From assembly GCA_902479065.1 (NCBI GenBank), contig CABSNM010000011.1:1-64000 (forward strand): DNA of 64,000 nt, read 5' to 3'. The stretch is from an uncultured Collinsella sp. (GTDB lineage: Bacteria > Actinomycetota > Coriobacteriia > Coriobacteriales > Coriobacteriaceae). Below are positions 25,035-33,874 of the stretch, one piece after another. Numbering within the stretch: position 1 is the first letter of the stretch; every line of letters begins with the position of its first letter. The position numbers and the translations under genes are program-made. Under the pieces are notes generated by a model that saw only the letters and a program-made list of their open reading frames with translations, did not search any database and had not been told where the DNA came from.

Positions 25035-26261
25035 TTAGGCCTGGGAGGCGGCAGAGCTGGGACCCTGGACCTTTGCCCACGTCTTGAGCGACAGCGTATC
25101 GATCTCGATAAAGCCGGCGCTGGCCTTCTCGTCAAACGTGGTGTCGCGGTCGTAGGTAGCCAGACCGTAGTCGTAGAGGCTGAAGGGGCTCTTGCGGCCG
25201 ACGACATGGCAGTTGCCCTTAAAGAACTTCAGGCGGACGGTGCCGGTCACGAACTTCTGGGTGTCGGCCATAAAGGCGTCGAGCGCGTTCTTGAGCGGGC
25301 TGTACCACTGGCCGTTATACACGGCGGTGGCCCAATCCTGCTCGAGTTTGATCTTGGTCTTGAGCAGGTCGCCCTCGACGCAGATGTCCTCGAGCGCCTT
25401 GTGGGCGGTGATGAGCGTCAGGGCGCCGGGAACCTCGTAGCACTCGCGGCTCTTGAGGCCCACCAGACGATCCTCGACCAGGTCGAGGCGGCCAAAGCCG
25501 TTGTCGCCGGAGATCTTGTTGAGGGCGATGACGATCTCGGAGAGCTTCATCTTCTTGCCGTCGACGGCGACGGGCTTGCCGGCCTCAAACTCGATCTCGG
25601 TGTAGGTCGGGGTGTCGGGCGTGTCCTCGGGATTCTTGGTCATAACCCAAGCGTCGTCGAGCGGCTCGTTCCAGGGATCCTCCAGGTGACCGCACTCAAT
25701 GGCACGACCCCACAGGTTGTCGTCGATGGAATAGGGGTTGTCGTTGGCACCCTCGGGAACCGGCACGTTGTGGGCGTGAGCATAGGCGACCTCGTCGGGA
25801 CGGCACTTCAGGTCCCACTCGCGAACCGGGGCGATGACTTTGAGCTCGGGGTCGAGGGCCTTGACGGCAGCCTCAAAACGAACCTGGTCGTTACCCTTGC
25901 CGGTGCAGCCGTGGGCGACGTAGGTCGCGCCAAACTCGTGAGCGACCTCGACAAGCTTCTTGGCGAGCAGCGGGCGAGACAGGGCGGAGAGCAGCGGGTA
26001 CTTGTTCTCGTACATGGAGTTTGCGGCGATGGCCTTGGTCAGGAACTCATCGGAGAACTCGTCGCGCAGGTCGAGCACCTGGCAATCCAGAACGCCCAGG
26101 TCAAGCGCCTTCTGCTTCTTGGCGTCCAGGCCGGTCTCCTCCTGGCCCACATTGCCGCAGACACAAACGACATCGAGATTCTTCTCGTCCTGGAGCCACT
26201 TGACACATACGGATGTATCAAGACCACCGGAATATGCGAGAACGACTTTTTCCTTGCTCAT
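25035..26261 (-). CDS. argG: Argininosuccinate synthase
   Basis: 408 residues starting at the ATG at 26259-26261 after AAAGGA. The P-loop SGGLDTS (11-17) of the N-type ATP pyrophosphatases, and GCTGKGNDQVRFE and YSIDDNLWGR further on, identify it. It ligates citrulline and aspartate using ATP. The 280 nt upstream contain an arginine-rich leader ORF, suggesting control by arginine supply. No argBCDF genes are nearby. Confidence 0.96.
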   Translation of the reverse strand: MSKEKVVLAYSGGLDTSVCVKWLQDEKNLDVVCVCGNVGQEETGLDAKKQKALDLGVLDCQVLDLRDEFSDEFLTKAIAANSMYENKYPLLSALSRPLLAKKLVEVAHEFGATYVAHGCTGKGNDQVRFEAAVKALDPELKVIAPVREWDLKCRPDEVAYAHAHNVPVPEGANDNPYSIDDNLWGRAIECGHLEDPWNEPLDDAWVMTKNPEDTPDTPTYTEIEFEAGKPVAVDGKKMKLSEIVIALNKISGDNGFGRLDLVEDRLVGLKSRECYEVPGALTLITAHKALEDICVEGDLLKTKIKLEQDWATAVYNGQWYSPLKNALDAFMADTQKFVTGTVRLKFFKGNCHVVGRKSPFSLYDYGLATYDRDTTFDEKASAGFIEIDTLSLKTWAKVQGPSSAASQA

Positions 26262-26467
26262 GGCTGTTTCCTTTCGCCCTTGGTAGCTAGTTAGAACATC
26301 GGTCAGTTGCAAGTCACCTTGAGGTCAAAAACCGTGCAATATCAGGTTATTCAGCAGAATGCATCACAGGCATGCCCTAGAAACATGCGGCTATGTCGTG
26401 CTTAAAACCCAACGACCTCAAAATGACTCTGTTGAGGCATTGCGCCCCATGCGGACAGAGACGATTG

Positions 26468-26542
26468 TTATCGTCGTCGGGAAATTGCGCGCTGGCGTCG
26501 GATGGCATTGTCTGCAGTGGTGATGATCTTTACGAACTGCAT
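26468..26542 (-). CDS. Arginine-rich 24-codon leader ORF upstream of argG
   Basis: ATG at 26540-26542 is 5 nt after AAAGGAGAGG. The peptide runs MQFVKIITTADNAI then RRQRAISRRR and stops (TAA): six of the last ten residues are arginine, ending in three consecutive CGA codons. The stop is 206 nt before the argG ATG on the same strand. In the gap, CCTCAA, TTGAGGTC and GACCTCAA can pair in alternative ways, as expected for ribosome-dependent attenuation. Regulation is an inference; the ORF and its composition are directly visible. Confidence 0.6.
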   Translation of the reverse strand: MQFVKIITTADNAIRRQRAISRRR

Positions 26543-26573
26543 CTGCCTCTCCTTTCACGTATCGCCGGGCGCA

Positions 26574-26579
26574 ATTCTA
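26574..26579 (-). promoter_or_regulatory. Candidate -10 box for the argG leader transcript
   Basis: TAGAAT on the minus strand, 31 nt before the leader ATG. No clear -35 hexamer. A second candidate (TAATATAG) lies about 70 nt further upstream. Confidence 0.3.
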
Positions 26580-26816
26580 ATATCGTAAACGGTGCCTTTT
26601 CCTCGGTAAGCGGTTGTTTTTCCGTCTCCGTTTTCGATGGTCGCTATATTACGCTAAAGTGCCCGCAGCACAAGCGACAAATTCAAATTTCTGAAAAGTT
26701 TTTTCATTAGTTTGTGAATGGTGATGCAAACGCGCGCCAATCCTGCGAAAATACGCCTGACTACGAGTTGATGGTTATAACGTCTGAAACAATTTCGAAA
26801 CGAAAGGCTCGCCTTT

Positions 26817-27644
26817 ATGCAAACTTACGAATCGGACGCCAATATCGGAAACATTAAGCTCATCGCCGTCGACATGGACAAGACGCTGCTCACCGACGAG
26901 CGCGTGTTACCGCAGGGCCTTGATGAGCGCCTGGACGAGCTCGCCGACGCCGGCATCGTATTCTGCCCCGCCAGCGGACGTCCCGCCCCCAAGCTCGAGG
27001 AGATGTTCGAGGGCATCAAAAACCGCCTCGCTTTTTGTCCCGACAACGGAGCGTGCGTGATCTATCGCGGCGGCTATATCTATAAGAGCAACATCGATGT
27101 GGCGTTGTATCAGCAGGTCTTGAGCCGCGCCTCGGAGGATCCGCGTGCCGTCCCCGTCCTGTGCTGCTTCGACGAGTTTTACGTGCTTGCCCGCGACCAT
27201 CAGTACCACGACGAGATCAGCGTCTACTACAACACAATCAACTACGTCGACAGCTTTGAGGGCATTGATATCGAGTCCAACAAGATCTCGATCTTCTTCC
27301 CTGCCTATGATGCCGAGCCCGCATTCCGCGAGACCTATAGCCCCGAGTTCTCGGACAAGCTCTACGTCACCAACGCCGGGCGCGAGTGGATCGACTTTAT
27401 GAACCTGGGTGTCGACAAGGGCGCCGGCGTCGCGCATCTGTGCGAGCATCTGGGCATCGATATTGCCGATGCCGCCGCCGTGGGCGATACGTACAATGAC
27501 ATTCCCATGCTCGAGCGCGTCGGTCACAGCTTTATCGTGGACAATGCCGAGGAGCACATGAATGCGCATGCCAAGTGGCGCATTCCGAGCAACAACGACG
27601 GGGGCGTACTGACGCTCATCGACGCCATCTTGGCGGCTCGGTAG
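26817..27644 (+). CDS. Cof-type HAD-IIB phosphatase
   Basis: 275 residues. Motif I AVDMDKTLL gives D19 and D21; PASGRP is motif II; the large C2 cap lies in the middle; VGDTYNDIPML is motif IV. Members dephosphorylate small sugar phosphates or cofactors; the substrate here is not predictable. Ribosome site GAAAGG. Convergent with polA. Confidence 0.9.
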   Translation: MQTYESDANIGNIKLIAVDMDKTLLTDERVLPQGLDERLDELADAGIVFCPASGRPAPKLEEMFEGIKNRLAFCPDNGACVIYRGGYIYKSNIDVALYQQVLSRASEDPRAVPVLCCFDEFYVLARDHQYHDEISVYYNTINYVDSFEGIDIESNKISIFFPAYDAEPAFRETYSPEFSDKLYVTNAGREWIDFMNLGVDKGAGVAHLCEHLGIDIADAAAVGDTYNDIPMLERVGHSFIVDNAEEHMNAHAKWRIPSNNDGGVLTLIDAILAAR

Positions 27645-27654
27645 CCGTCCCATC

Positions 27655-27783
27655 GGGCCTGGCCGGGCGGCACGGGTTAACTTTTCGCTCGGTCAGGTCC
27701 TGCGCAAGACGAAAGCCACATTAAGTGGCTTTCTTTGCGTGCGGAATCTACGAAAAGTTAACCCGTGCCGCCCGGCCAGGCCC
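27655..27783. repeat. 33-bp perfect inverted repeat between convergent genes
   Basis: Left arm 27655-27687 (begins GGGCCTGGCCGGGCGGCACG) and right arm 27751-27783 are perfect complements over 33 nt, with a 63-nt interior that holds a second hairpin (27711-27733). It contains GGTTAACTTTTCG/CGAAAAGTTAACC next to a GC-only tract. One of the longest perfect palindromes in the window. Confidence 0.9.
27711..27738 (+). terminator. Intrinsic terminator nested in the large inverted repeat
   Basis: GAAAGCCAC-attaa-GTGGCTTTC followed by TTTGCG on the plus strand, after the HAD gene. Confidence 0.65.
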
Positions 27784-27852
27784 TAGGTTTACTTGCTTGC
27801 CGCCTAGATGGCGTCTTGAGTGTCTAGATACTTAGGCTGAATTTAATTGAAC

Positions 27853-27886
27853 GAAGGGGGCTCCTTGTTGGCAAGGAGCCCCCTTC
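27853..27886 (-). terminator. Intrinsic terminator after polA
   Basis: GAAGGGGGCTCCTTG pairs perfectly with CAAGGAGCCCCCTTC around 4 nt. The plus-strand side is followed by TGCTTTTGG and the minus-strand side by GTTCAATTAAATT, so it may work in both directions. Confidence 0.85.
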
Positions 27887-27920
27887 TGCTTTTGGTTACT
27901 TTGGAATTGTGGGCGCTTCT

Positions 27921-30671
27921 TTATTTGGCATCGGCCCAGGTTATGCCGGTGCTGGCTTCGGCGATCAACGGTACGCGGAGGTCTACTACGTGCTCCATGG
28001 CGTCGCGGACCATGGCGGTGAGGCGCTCGACTTCGTCGACGGGGCACTCAAAGTCCAGTTCGTCGTGTACCTGCAGAATCATGTGGGCGGCAAAGCCCTC
28101 TTCTTCTAGGCGGCGGCTTACGCGGGCCATGGCGATCTTGATGATGTCTGCTGCGGTGCCCTGCATGGGGTGGTTCATGGCCGTGCGTTCGCCAAAGCCG
28201 CGAAGCTGCGGATTTTTAGCCTTGAGCTCGGGAATATGGCGTCTGCGGCCATACATGGTCTCGGCGTAGCCCGTCTGCTTGGCACGCGCAACCACGTTGT
28301 CGAGGAACGTACGCACGCCTGGATAGGCCTCGTAGTAGCGATCGATCATATCGCGCGCCTCGGCCATCGAGATATGCAGCGACTGCGACAGACCGTAGGC
28401 CTGCTGGCCGTACACGATGCCAAAGTTCACGGCCTTGGCGCGACTGCGCAGATCGGGTGTCACCTCGGACACCGGCACGCCAAATACGCGCGCGGCCGTC
28501 TCGGCATGGAAGTCTTCGCCCTCGTTAAAGGCGCGCACCAGGTGCTCGTCACCCGAAAGATGCGCCAACAGACGCAGCTCGATTTGCGAGTAGTCCACCG
28601 CCAAAAAGACGCTTCCCTCGCCTGCCGAAAACGCCGTCTTGACGGTACGACCCAGCTCCGAGCGCGTCGGGATGTTCTGCAAGTTCGGGTCGCTCGAAGA
28701 CAGACGTCCCGTCGCGGTGATGGTCTGGTTGTACGTGGTGTGCACACGACCGTCACCACGGCGCAGTGGACCTAGCGTATCCAGATAGGTCGACTTAATC
28801 TTGGACTTCTCACGCCAGTCCAAAATCAGGCGCACGATCTCGTGGTCGCGGGCAAGGTCGCTCAACACCTTGGCGTTGGTCGAATAATAGCCGCGCTTAG
28901 TCTTTTTGAGGCCCTTGGTCGGAAGCCCCATAACGTCAAACAGCACGTGCGACAGCTGCATGGGACTGCCAATATTGAAGGTCTCGTCACCCGCCAGGTC
29001 GCGAATGCTGCGCTCAACCTCGGCAATCTGGGTCGCCAGACCCTCGGACAGACTGTGCAGGCGCTCGGGGTCCACGAGCATGCCCGCGCGCTCCATCTTG
29101 GCAAGCACCGGAACGAGCGGCATCTCGATGCCATCGAACACGTTGGCGGCATTCTCGCGGGCCATGCGGTCACGCAACGGCGCGATCAGCGCCAGCGTCA
29201 AGGCCGCCGTGCGAGCGGCGGGCGAAGGAGCGTCCTCACCAGCACCCTCTGCGCCGCGCGCCGCAGGCAGCGTCATTTGCAGATACGTATCGGCAAGATA
29301 TGCCTCATCGAACTCGGAGCGGTCGGAATCCAGCAGGTAGGCGGCAACCACGGTATCGAAGATGCGCGTGGAATCGGCAGACAGCGGGTCCATGAGCTCG
29401 GGCTCAGAAGAATCGATGGGCGAAAGCTCGTGCAACAGCGCCTTCATATCCGGGCTCGCCACGCGGCCCTCCATAAACAGGCGCGCGAGCACGCCGGCAA
29501 TCACGCCGTGGGCGAAGTTAAAGCCTTCAACCTCAGCCGCCGCACCGCTGTCGCCCTCCTCGAGCGCGAACAAGCCCTTGGACGTCGCCAGCCACAGCGT
29601 GCGCGTCAGCCCAAAGAGCGCGCCCTCTTCCTTGTCATCGTCCACCACGGCGGCGACCCACTCGCCGGCATCAATCGCGCGGGAGATCTCAGCCGCAACG
29701 GCACCAAGCGCGTCAGCATCGCCGGCGGCTGCGCGAACCATCGCAGGCATCTCAAACACACTGGAGGTAGCAGCAGCCCCACCCTCGCCGCCAATCAGCG
29801 CCAGGAATCGGTTCTGCATGGCGGTGATACCAAGCGTGCCCAGCGCCGCGGAAACCTCATCGGCAGAATACGCCGGGAAGGACGTCGCCTCAAAATCGAG
29901 CTCAACGGGCGCATCGGTGCGGATGGTCGCGACCTTGCGGCTCAGCAGGGCATCGTCGATGTGTGCGCGCAGGTTTTCGCCCATCTTGCCCTTGACCTCG
30001 TCGGCGTGTGCGATGACCTCGTCCAGGCTACCGTACTGCGCAATGAGCGCGCTCGCCTTTTTGGGGCCGATGCCCGGCACGCCGGGGATGTTATCGGACG
30101 TGTCGCCCTTCAGACCATAAAAGTCGGGCACGAGCGCCGGCGTGATGCCGTGATACAGATCGTCCACGCTCTCGGGCGTCATGATCGCCACGTCGGACAG
30201 GCCCTTGCGGGTCGAGACCACGTTGACGTGCTCGGTCACGAGCTGATACATATCGCGATCACCGGTCACCAGCAGCATGTCACAGCCGGCCTGCTCGCCC
30301 AGGCGCGCCATAGTGCCCAGGATGTCATCGCCTTCCCAGCCCTCGGACTGCAAAATCGGCACGTTGAGCGCGGCGAGCAGCTCCTTAATCATGGGAAACT
30401 GCGCGTGCAGATCGGGGTCCATGGGCGGGCGCTGAGCCTTGTACTGCGGCAGCATCTCCATGCGCACGCGCGGCTTGCCCTTGTCAAACGCCACGACCAC
30501 GCCGTCGGGGTTAAAGGCGTCAATCATCTTGAGGAACATATTCAAAAAGCCAAAGATCGCGTTGGTGGGACGACCGTCCGGCGCGTTCATGGTGGGCGGC
30601 ACGGCGTGGAAGGCGCGGTGCATGAGCGAGTTGCCGTCGATGACGGCAAAGGTACGGCGCTTGTCAGACAT
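27921..30671 (-). CDS. polA: DNA polymerase I
   Basis: 916 residues from the ATG at 30669-30671 (ribosome site GAGG). N-terminal 5' nuclease domain (FAVIDGNSLMHRAFH, TGDRDMYQLV, GVPGIGPKKA), a middle 3'-5' exonuclease-like domain, and a C-terminal polymerase domain with motif A DYSQIELRLLAH, motif B RAKAVNFGIVYGQQAYGLS and motif C QVHDELDFE. The middle domain lacks a clean DxE proofreading motif (it reads VVDDDKEE), so proofreading is probably lost, as in Taq-type enzymes. Works in Okazaki fragment maturation and repair. Confidence 0.95.
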   Translation of the reverse strand: MSDKRRTFAVIDGNSLMHRAFHAVPPTMNAPDGRPTNAIFGFLNMFLKMIDAFNPDGVVVAFDKGKPRVRMEMLPQYKAQRPPMDPDLHAQFPMIKELLAALNVPILQSEGWEGDDILGTMARLGEQAGCDMLLVTGDRDMYQLVTEHVNVVSTRKGLSDVAIMTPESVDDLYHGITPALVPDFYGLKGDTSDNIPGVPGIGPKKASALIAQYGSLDEVIAHADEVKGKMGENLRAHIDDALLSRKVATIRTDAPVELDFEATSFPAYSADEVSAALGTLGITAMQNRFLALIGGEGGAAATSSVFEMPAMVRAAAGDADALGAVAAEISRAIDAGEWVAAVVDDDKEEGALFGLTRTLWLATSKGLFALEEGDSGAAAEVEGFNFAHGVIAGVLARLFMEGRVASPDMKALLHELSPIDSSEPELMDPLSADSTRIFDTVVAAYLLDSDRSEFDEAYLADTYLQMTLPAARGAEGAGEDAPSPAARTAALTLALIAPLRDRMARENAANVFDGIEMPLVPVLAKMERAGMLVDPERLHSLSEGLATQIAEVERSIRDLAGDETFNIGSPMQLSHVLFDVMGLPTKGLKKTKRGYYSTNAKVLSDLARDHEIVRLILDWREKSKIKSTYLDTLGPLRRGDGRVHTTYNQTITATGRLSSSDPNLQNIPTRSELGRTVKTAFSAGEGSVFLAVDYSQIELRLLAHLSGDEHLVRAFNEGEDFHAETAARVFGVPVSEVTPDLRSRAKAVNFGIVYGQQAYGLSQSLHISMAEARDMIDRYYEAYPGVRTFLDNVVARAKQTGYAETMYGRRRHIPELKAKNPQLRGFGERTAMNHPMQGTAADIIKIAMARVSRRLEEEGFAAHMILQVHDELDFECPVDEVERLTAMVRDAMEHVVDLRVPLIAEASTGITWADAK

Positions 30672-30837
30672 ATTGAATACCTCGCTTTGGGCTGGGCACG
30701 GTTTGCTCACACCAGTTTACACGCTCCCCGCCCCGCGACCACCGCACATCAAGCTCCCCCGCCACCGTGAGCCCGCGCGTGATACGATGGCTCACGGTAC
30801 ATCAACCAGCACGATCGATCCGAAAGGAGCCTGCGTC

Positions 30838-32235
30838 ATGGAGCGTCCCTGCGCATGGAAAAAGTACACGCCACAGCAAGTCGAGGAGCTCGAGGAGCTT
30901 TGCCGCGGCTATAAGCAGTTTTTGAGCGAGAACAAGACCGAGCGCCTGTGCGTCAAGACCGGTATCAAGATGGCCGAGGAGGCGGGCTACGTCAATCTGG
31001 AGACCGTGATCGCCGAGGGCCGCGCGCTCAAGGCAGGCGACAAGGTGTACGCCGCCAACCACGGCAAGGACCTTATGCTCGTCAACCTGGGCACCGCCCC
31101 GCTCGAGCAGGGCTTTAACATCCTGGGCGCCCACGTGGACTCGCCGCGCCTGGACCTTAAGCAGAACCCCGCTTTCGAGGCCGGCGACATGGCCTATCTC
31201 GACACGCACTACTATGGCGGCGTCAAGAGCTACCACTGGGTCGCTTCCCCGCTCGCACTCGTAGGCGTCATCTGCAAAAAGGACGGCACCACCGTCGACA
31301 TCAACATCGGCGACAAGGCGGACGACCCGGTCTTTACCATCTCCGACCTGCTGATCCACCTCTCGAGCGAGCAGATGGCCAAGCCCGCCAAGGATGCCGT
31401 CGATGCCGAGATCCTCGACGTGATCGTGGGCGGCCGCCCCGTCAAGTTCGATGAGGACGACAAGGACGCCCCCAAGGAGCCCGTCAAGCAGATGTTCCTG
31501 GACATCCTCAAGGAGCAATACGACGTCGAGGAGGAGGACTTCCTCTCCGCCGAGATCGAGGTCGTGCCCGCCGGCCCGGCCCGCGACATGGGCCTCGACC
31601 GCTCCATGATTCTGGGCTATGGCCATGACGACCGTGTCTGCGCCTATCCGTCCATGCTCGCCCAGATAAACGTCGCCAACGTGGAGCGCACGAGCATCAC
31701 GCTCATCGTCGACAAGGAGGAGATTGGCTCCGTGGGTGCCACCGGCATGACGAGCCGCTTCTTCGAGAACACCGTCGCCGAGATCATGACGCTCGCCGGC
31801 AAGGATAGCCCGCTGGCCCTGCGCCGTGCACTCGCCCACAGCCGCATGCTCTCCTCCGACGTGTCCGCCGGCTTCGACCCAGGCTACGCCGGCAAGTTCG
31901 AGACCAAGAACGCAGCCTTCATGGGTCGCGGCCTGTGCTTTAACAAGTACACGGGCAGCCGCGGCAAGGGCGGTTCAAACGACGCCGACGCCGAGTACGT
32001 GGCCCTCGTCCGCGACATCATGGACGAGGCCGGCGTGGACTTCCAGACCTGCGAGCTCGGCCGCGTCAACGCGGGCGGCGGTGGCACCATCGCCTACATC
32101 ATGGCCAAGTACGGCATGAACGTCATCGACTCCGGCGTTGCCGTCCTGTCCATGCATGCCCTGTGGGAGGTCGCCAACAAGGCCGACATCTACGAAGCCT
32201 ACCGCGGCTACAAGGCCTTCATCGAGCGCGCCTAA
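30838..32235 (+). CDS. M18 family aminopeptidase
   Basis: 465 residues. The start is the ATG at 30838 after AAAGGAG. Zinc ligands and catalytic residues lie in GAHVDSPRLD (H99, D101), DKEEIGSVGATGM and a C-terminal histidine in VLSMHALWEV. Clearly M18 (aminopeptidase I / aspartyl aminopeptidase), a cytosolic tetrahedral peptidase that trims N-terminal residues. It points away from polA. Confidence 0.92.
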   Translation: MERPCAWKKYTPQQVEELEELCRGYKQFLSENKTERLCVKTGIKMAEEAGYVNLETVIAEGRALKAGDKVYAANHGKDLMLVNLGTAPLEQGFNILGAHVDSPRLDLKQNPAFEAGDMAYLDTHYYGGVKSYHWVASPLALVGVICKKDGTTVDINIGDKADDPVFTISDLLIHLSSEQMAKPAKDAVDAEILDVIVGGRPVKFDEDDKDAPKEPVKQMFLDILKEQYDVEEEDFLSAEIEVVPAGPARDMGLDRSMILGYGHDDRVCAYPSMLAQINVANVERTSITLIVDKEEIGSVGATGMTSRFFENTVAEIMTLAGKDSPLALRRALAHSRMLSSDVSAGFDPGYAGKFETKNAAFMGRGLCFNKYTGSRGKGGSNDADAEYVALVRDIMDEAGVDFQTCELGRVNAGGGGTIAYIMAKYGMNVIDSGVAVLSMHALWEVANKADIYEAYRGYKAFIERA

Positions 32236-32248
32236 TCCACCCTTCATC

Positions 32249-32324
32249 AGTTGCGGTGAAATACGGACTAAACTGGCCCATACACGGCCAAAACAGACCG
32301 TATTCCACCGCAACTTCTTTTTTG
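32249..32324 (+). terminator. Inverted-repeat terminator after the M18 gene
   Basis: GTTGCGGTGAAATACGG (32250-32266) pairs with CCGTATTCCACCGCAAC (32298-32314) with one mismatch and a nested TGGCC/GGCCA hairpin, then TTCTTTTTTGG. The core word matches the repeat at 11393-11463. Confidence 0.85.
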
Positions 32325-32338
32325 GCAGAGGAGAGTCT

Positions 32339-33148
32339 ATGCTGCAGGTCATCATTTCGCCCGCCAAGCAAATGCGCGCGGCCCAAGATGCTTTTGAAGT
32401 CCTGGGCATTACACCCTTTGCGCGCGAGACAGCTCGCCTCCACCGCGCACTGCTAGATATCGAGCGGAATGAAGGCAGCGGCGGCCTGCAGGCGCTATGG
32501 AACGTGAGCGACAGGCTGCTTACAACGTGCCTGGATACGCTTCACGAATTTATGCCCGTCCTGAGCGATGCCAGCCTCGCCGATCCCGATATCGCGCGTC
32601 GAATCTCCTCTGCCGTCATGTCCTATCACGGCATTCAATACCAAAGCATGGCGCCCGAGGTCATGGATGCCGCACAGCTCGACTGGCTGCAAAACCATCT
32701 CTGGATCCTCTCGGGCCTTTACGGATGCGTGCGCCCCTTTCATGCCGTTGAACCGTATCGGCTGGAGATGGGCGCGAAGCTTGCCGTCGACAATGCCCGA
32801 GACCTCTACGCGTTTTGGGGCGACAAGCTCGCACGGGCCATCGCTCCGGCAGGCTCCAACGCTACAATCGTCAATCTCGCCAGCGCGGAATACGCCAAAG
32901 CCGTTCTACCCCGCCTCACCACCGAAGCCACGGTCGTCACATGCCTCTTTGGCGAAGGCATCCGCAACGGCAAGCCCATCCAGCGCTCGACCGCCAGCAA
33001 AAAGGCGCGCGGCTCCATGGTGCGCTGGATGGCAGAAAACAAGCTCGAGGATGTAAACGGGCTCACCGCGTTCGACGTTGGCTATCGTCACTTTCCCGAG
33101 CTTTCAAATAAAAACACTTTGGTCTTCCTGAACGAACAGACCTTGTAG
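32339..33148 (+). CDS. yaaA: YaaA family peroxide stress protein (DUF328)
   Basis: 269 residues, starting at the ATG at 32339 after GAGGAGAG. Starts LQVIISPAKQM and contains YRLEMGAKL, VNLASAEYAKAV and the basic KKARGSMVRWM segment of the family. E. coli YaaA limits iron-driven damage during hydrogen peroxide stress and binds DNA. Role in this anaerobe is inferred. Just 15 nt after the terminator of the M18 gene. Confidence 0.9.
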   Translation: MLQVIISPAKQMRAAQDAFEVLGITPFARETARLHRALLDIERNEGSGGLQALWNVSDRLLTTCLDTLHEFMPVLSDASLADPDIARRISSAVMSYHGIQYQSMAPEVMDAAQLDWLQNHLWILSGLYGCVRPFHAVEPYRLEMGAKLAVDNARDLYAFWGDKLARAIAPAGSNATIVNLASAEYAKAVLPRLTTEATVVTCLFGEGIRNGKPIQRSTASKKARGSMVRWMAENKLEDVNGLTAFDVGYRHFPELSNKNTLVFLNEQTL

Positions 33149-33188
33149 GACCACCGCTACTTTTGAATGTGCTGCCTAGGCACGGCGT

Positions 33189-33704
33189 CTATTCCGCCAA
33201 GCCGTCGGCTTTGACAATTTCATTTGTCGAGCCGTCCTGATAGGTAATCTTGACATGCTCCACCTCAGACACCTTGACGCCCGACGGGGGCTCCAGGCGC
33301 CATTCCGTCAGCGCGATATCCATCGTCGTGGGCACATCCCCTTGATCTTTGAGCTCAACCGACAGCGTCTTAAGCGACGCATCGAAAGCCACGCGCTCAA
33401 TCTCTTCACCAGGAATGGAGCCACCGCTCAACTGCAACTGGACAAATCTATCGCACGGATACCAATAGTCGCCGGGAGCTGCCACCGTGTTACCGCCAGC
33501 GACCTTTACCGTCATGATCGGCAGGGCATCGTCGGCCTCAAACTCCCAGGCAGCGCCGCCGCGACCGCCAAACGTCCAGATACAAAAGGCAATCACCAGC
33601 ACGGCAAGCACCGCAAAACCAATCGCGACAAGGCCATGGTGCGCGCGGCTTTCCTCGGCCGATACATCCCATTGCGTCTCTCGATATAGATGCTTGTCTT
33701 CCAT
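33189..33704 (-). CDS. Membrane-anchored hypothetical protein with extracytoplasmic domain
   Basis: 171 residues from the ATG at 33702-33704 (GGGGAGG). A short cytoplasmic head is followed by one transmembrane helix (LVAIGFAVLAVLVIAFCIWT) and an exported beta-rich domain of about 120 residues ending in YQDGSTNEIVKADGLAE. No catalytic motif recognised. Divergent from thiC, whose promoter shares the same gap. Confidence 0.75.
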   Translation of the reverse strand: MEDKHLYRETQWDVSAEESRAHHGLVAIGFAVLAVLVIAFCIWTFGGRGGAAWEFEADDALPIMTVKVAGGNTVAAPGDYWYPCDRFVQLQLSGGSIPGEEIERVAFDASLKTLSVELKDQGDVPTTMDIALTEWRLEPPSGVKVSEVEHVKITYQDGSTNEIVKADGLAE

Positions 33705-33729
33705 GTTCGCCTCCCCACAGGCACGCTCG

Positions 33730-33760
33730 TTGGCCCAATCGTACCCATTCAGGCTATACT
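33730..33760 (+). promoter_or_regulatory. Candidate thiC promoter
   Basis: TTGGCC (33730-33735) and TATACT (33755-33760) with a 19-nt spacer, just before the TPP riboswitch. Confidence 0.4.
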
Positions 33761-33774
33761 TGAGCCCATGACAT

Positions 33775-33870
33775 AACGGGGAGCTTGCAGGACAAGACGG
33801 CAGGCTGAGATTGGGCGCGCCCGCCCTGACCCACAAACCTGATATGGGTAATGCCAACGAAGGGAGCCGT
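33775..33870 (+). promoter_or_regulatory. TPP (THI-box) riboswitch
   Basis: The conserved blocks are CTGAGA at 33805-33810, ACCTGATATGGGTAATGCC at about 33837-33855 and CGAAGGGAG at 33858-33866. The 3' end of the aptamer contains the AAGGGAG that is also the thiC ribosome site, 8 nt before the ATG, so thiamine pyrophosphate binding should block translation directly. No separate terminator hairpin is seen between aptamer and gene. Confidence 0.93.
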
Positions 33871-33874
33871 GCCA

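Noticed and set aside
26393..26710. 105-codon plus-strand ORF upstream of the Cof-type HAD gene
   Set aside because: No ribosome site, no family, and it lies antisense to the argG leader.
28842..30770. Very long open frame on the plus strand opposite polA
   Set aside because: Antisense shadow caused by high GC; the minus frame encodes all polymerase motifs.
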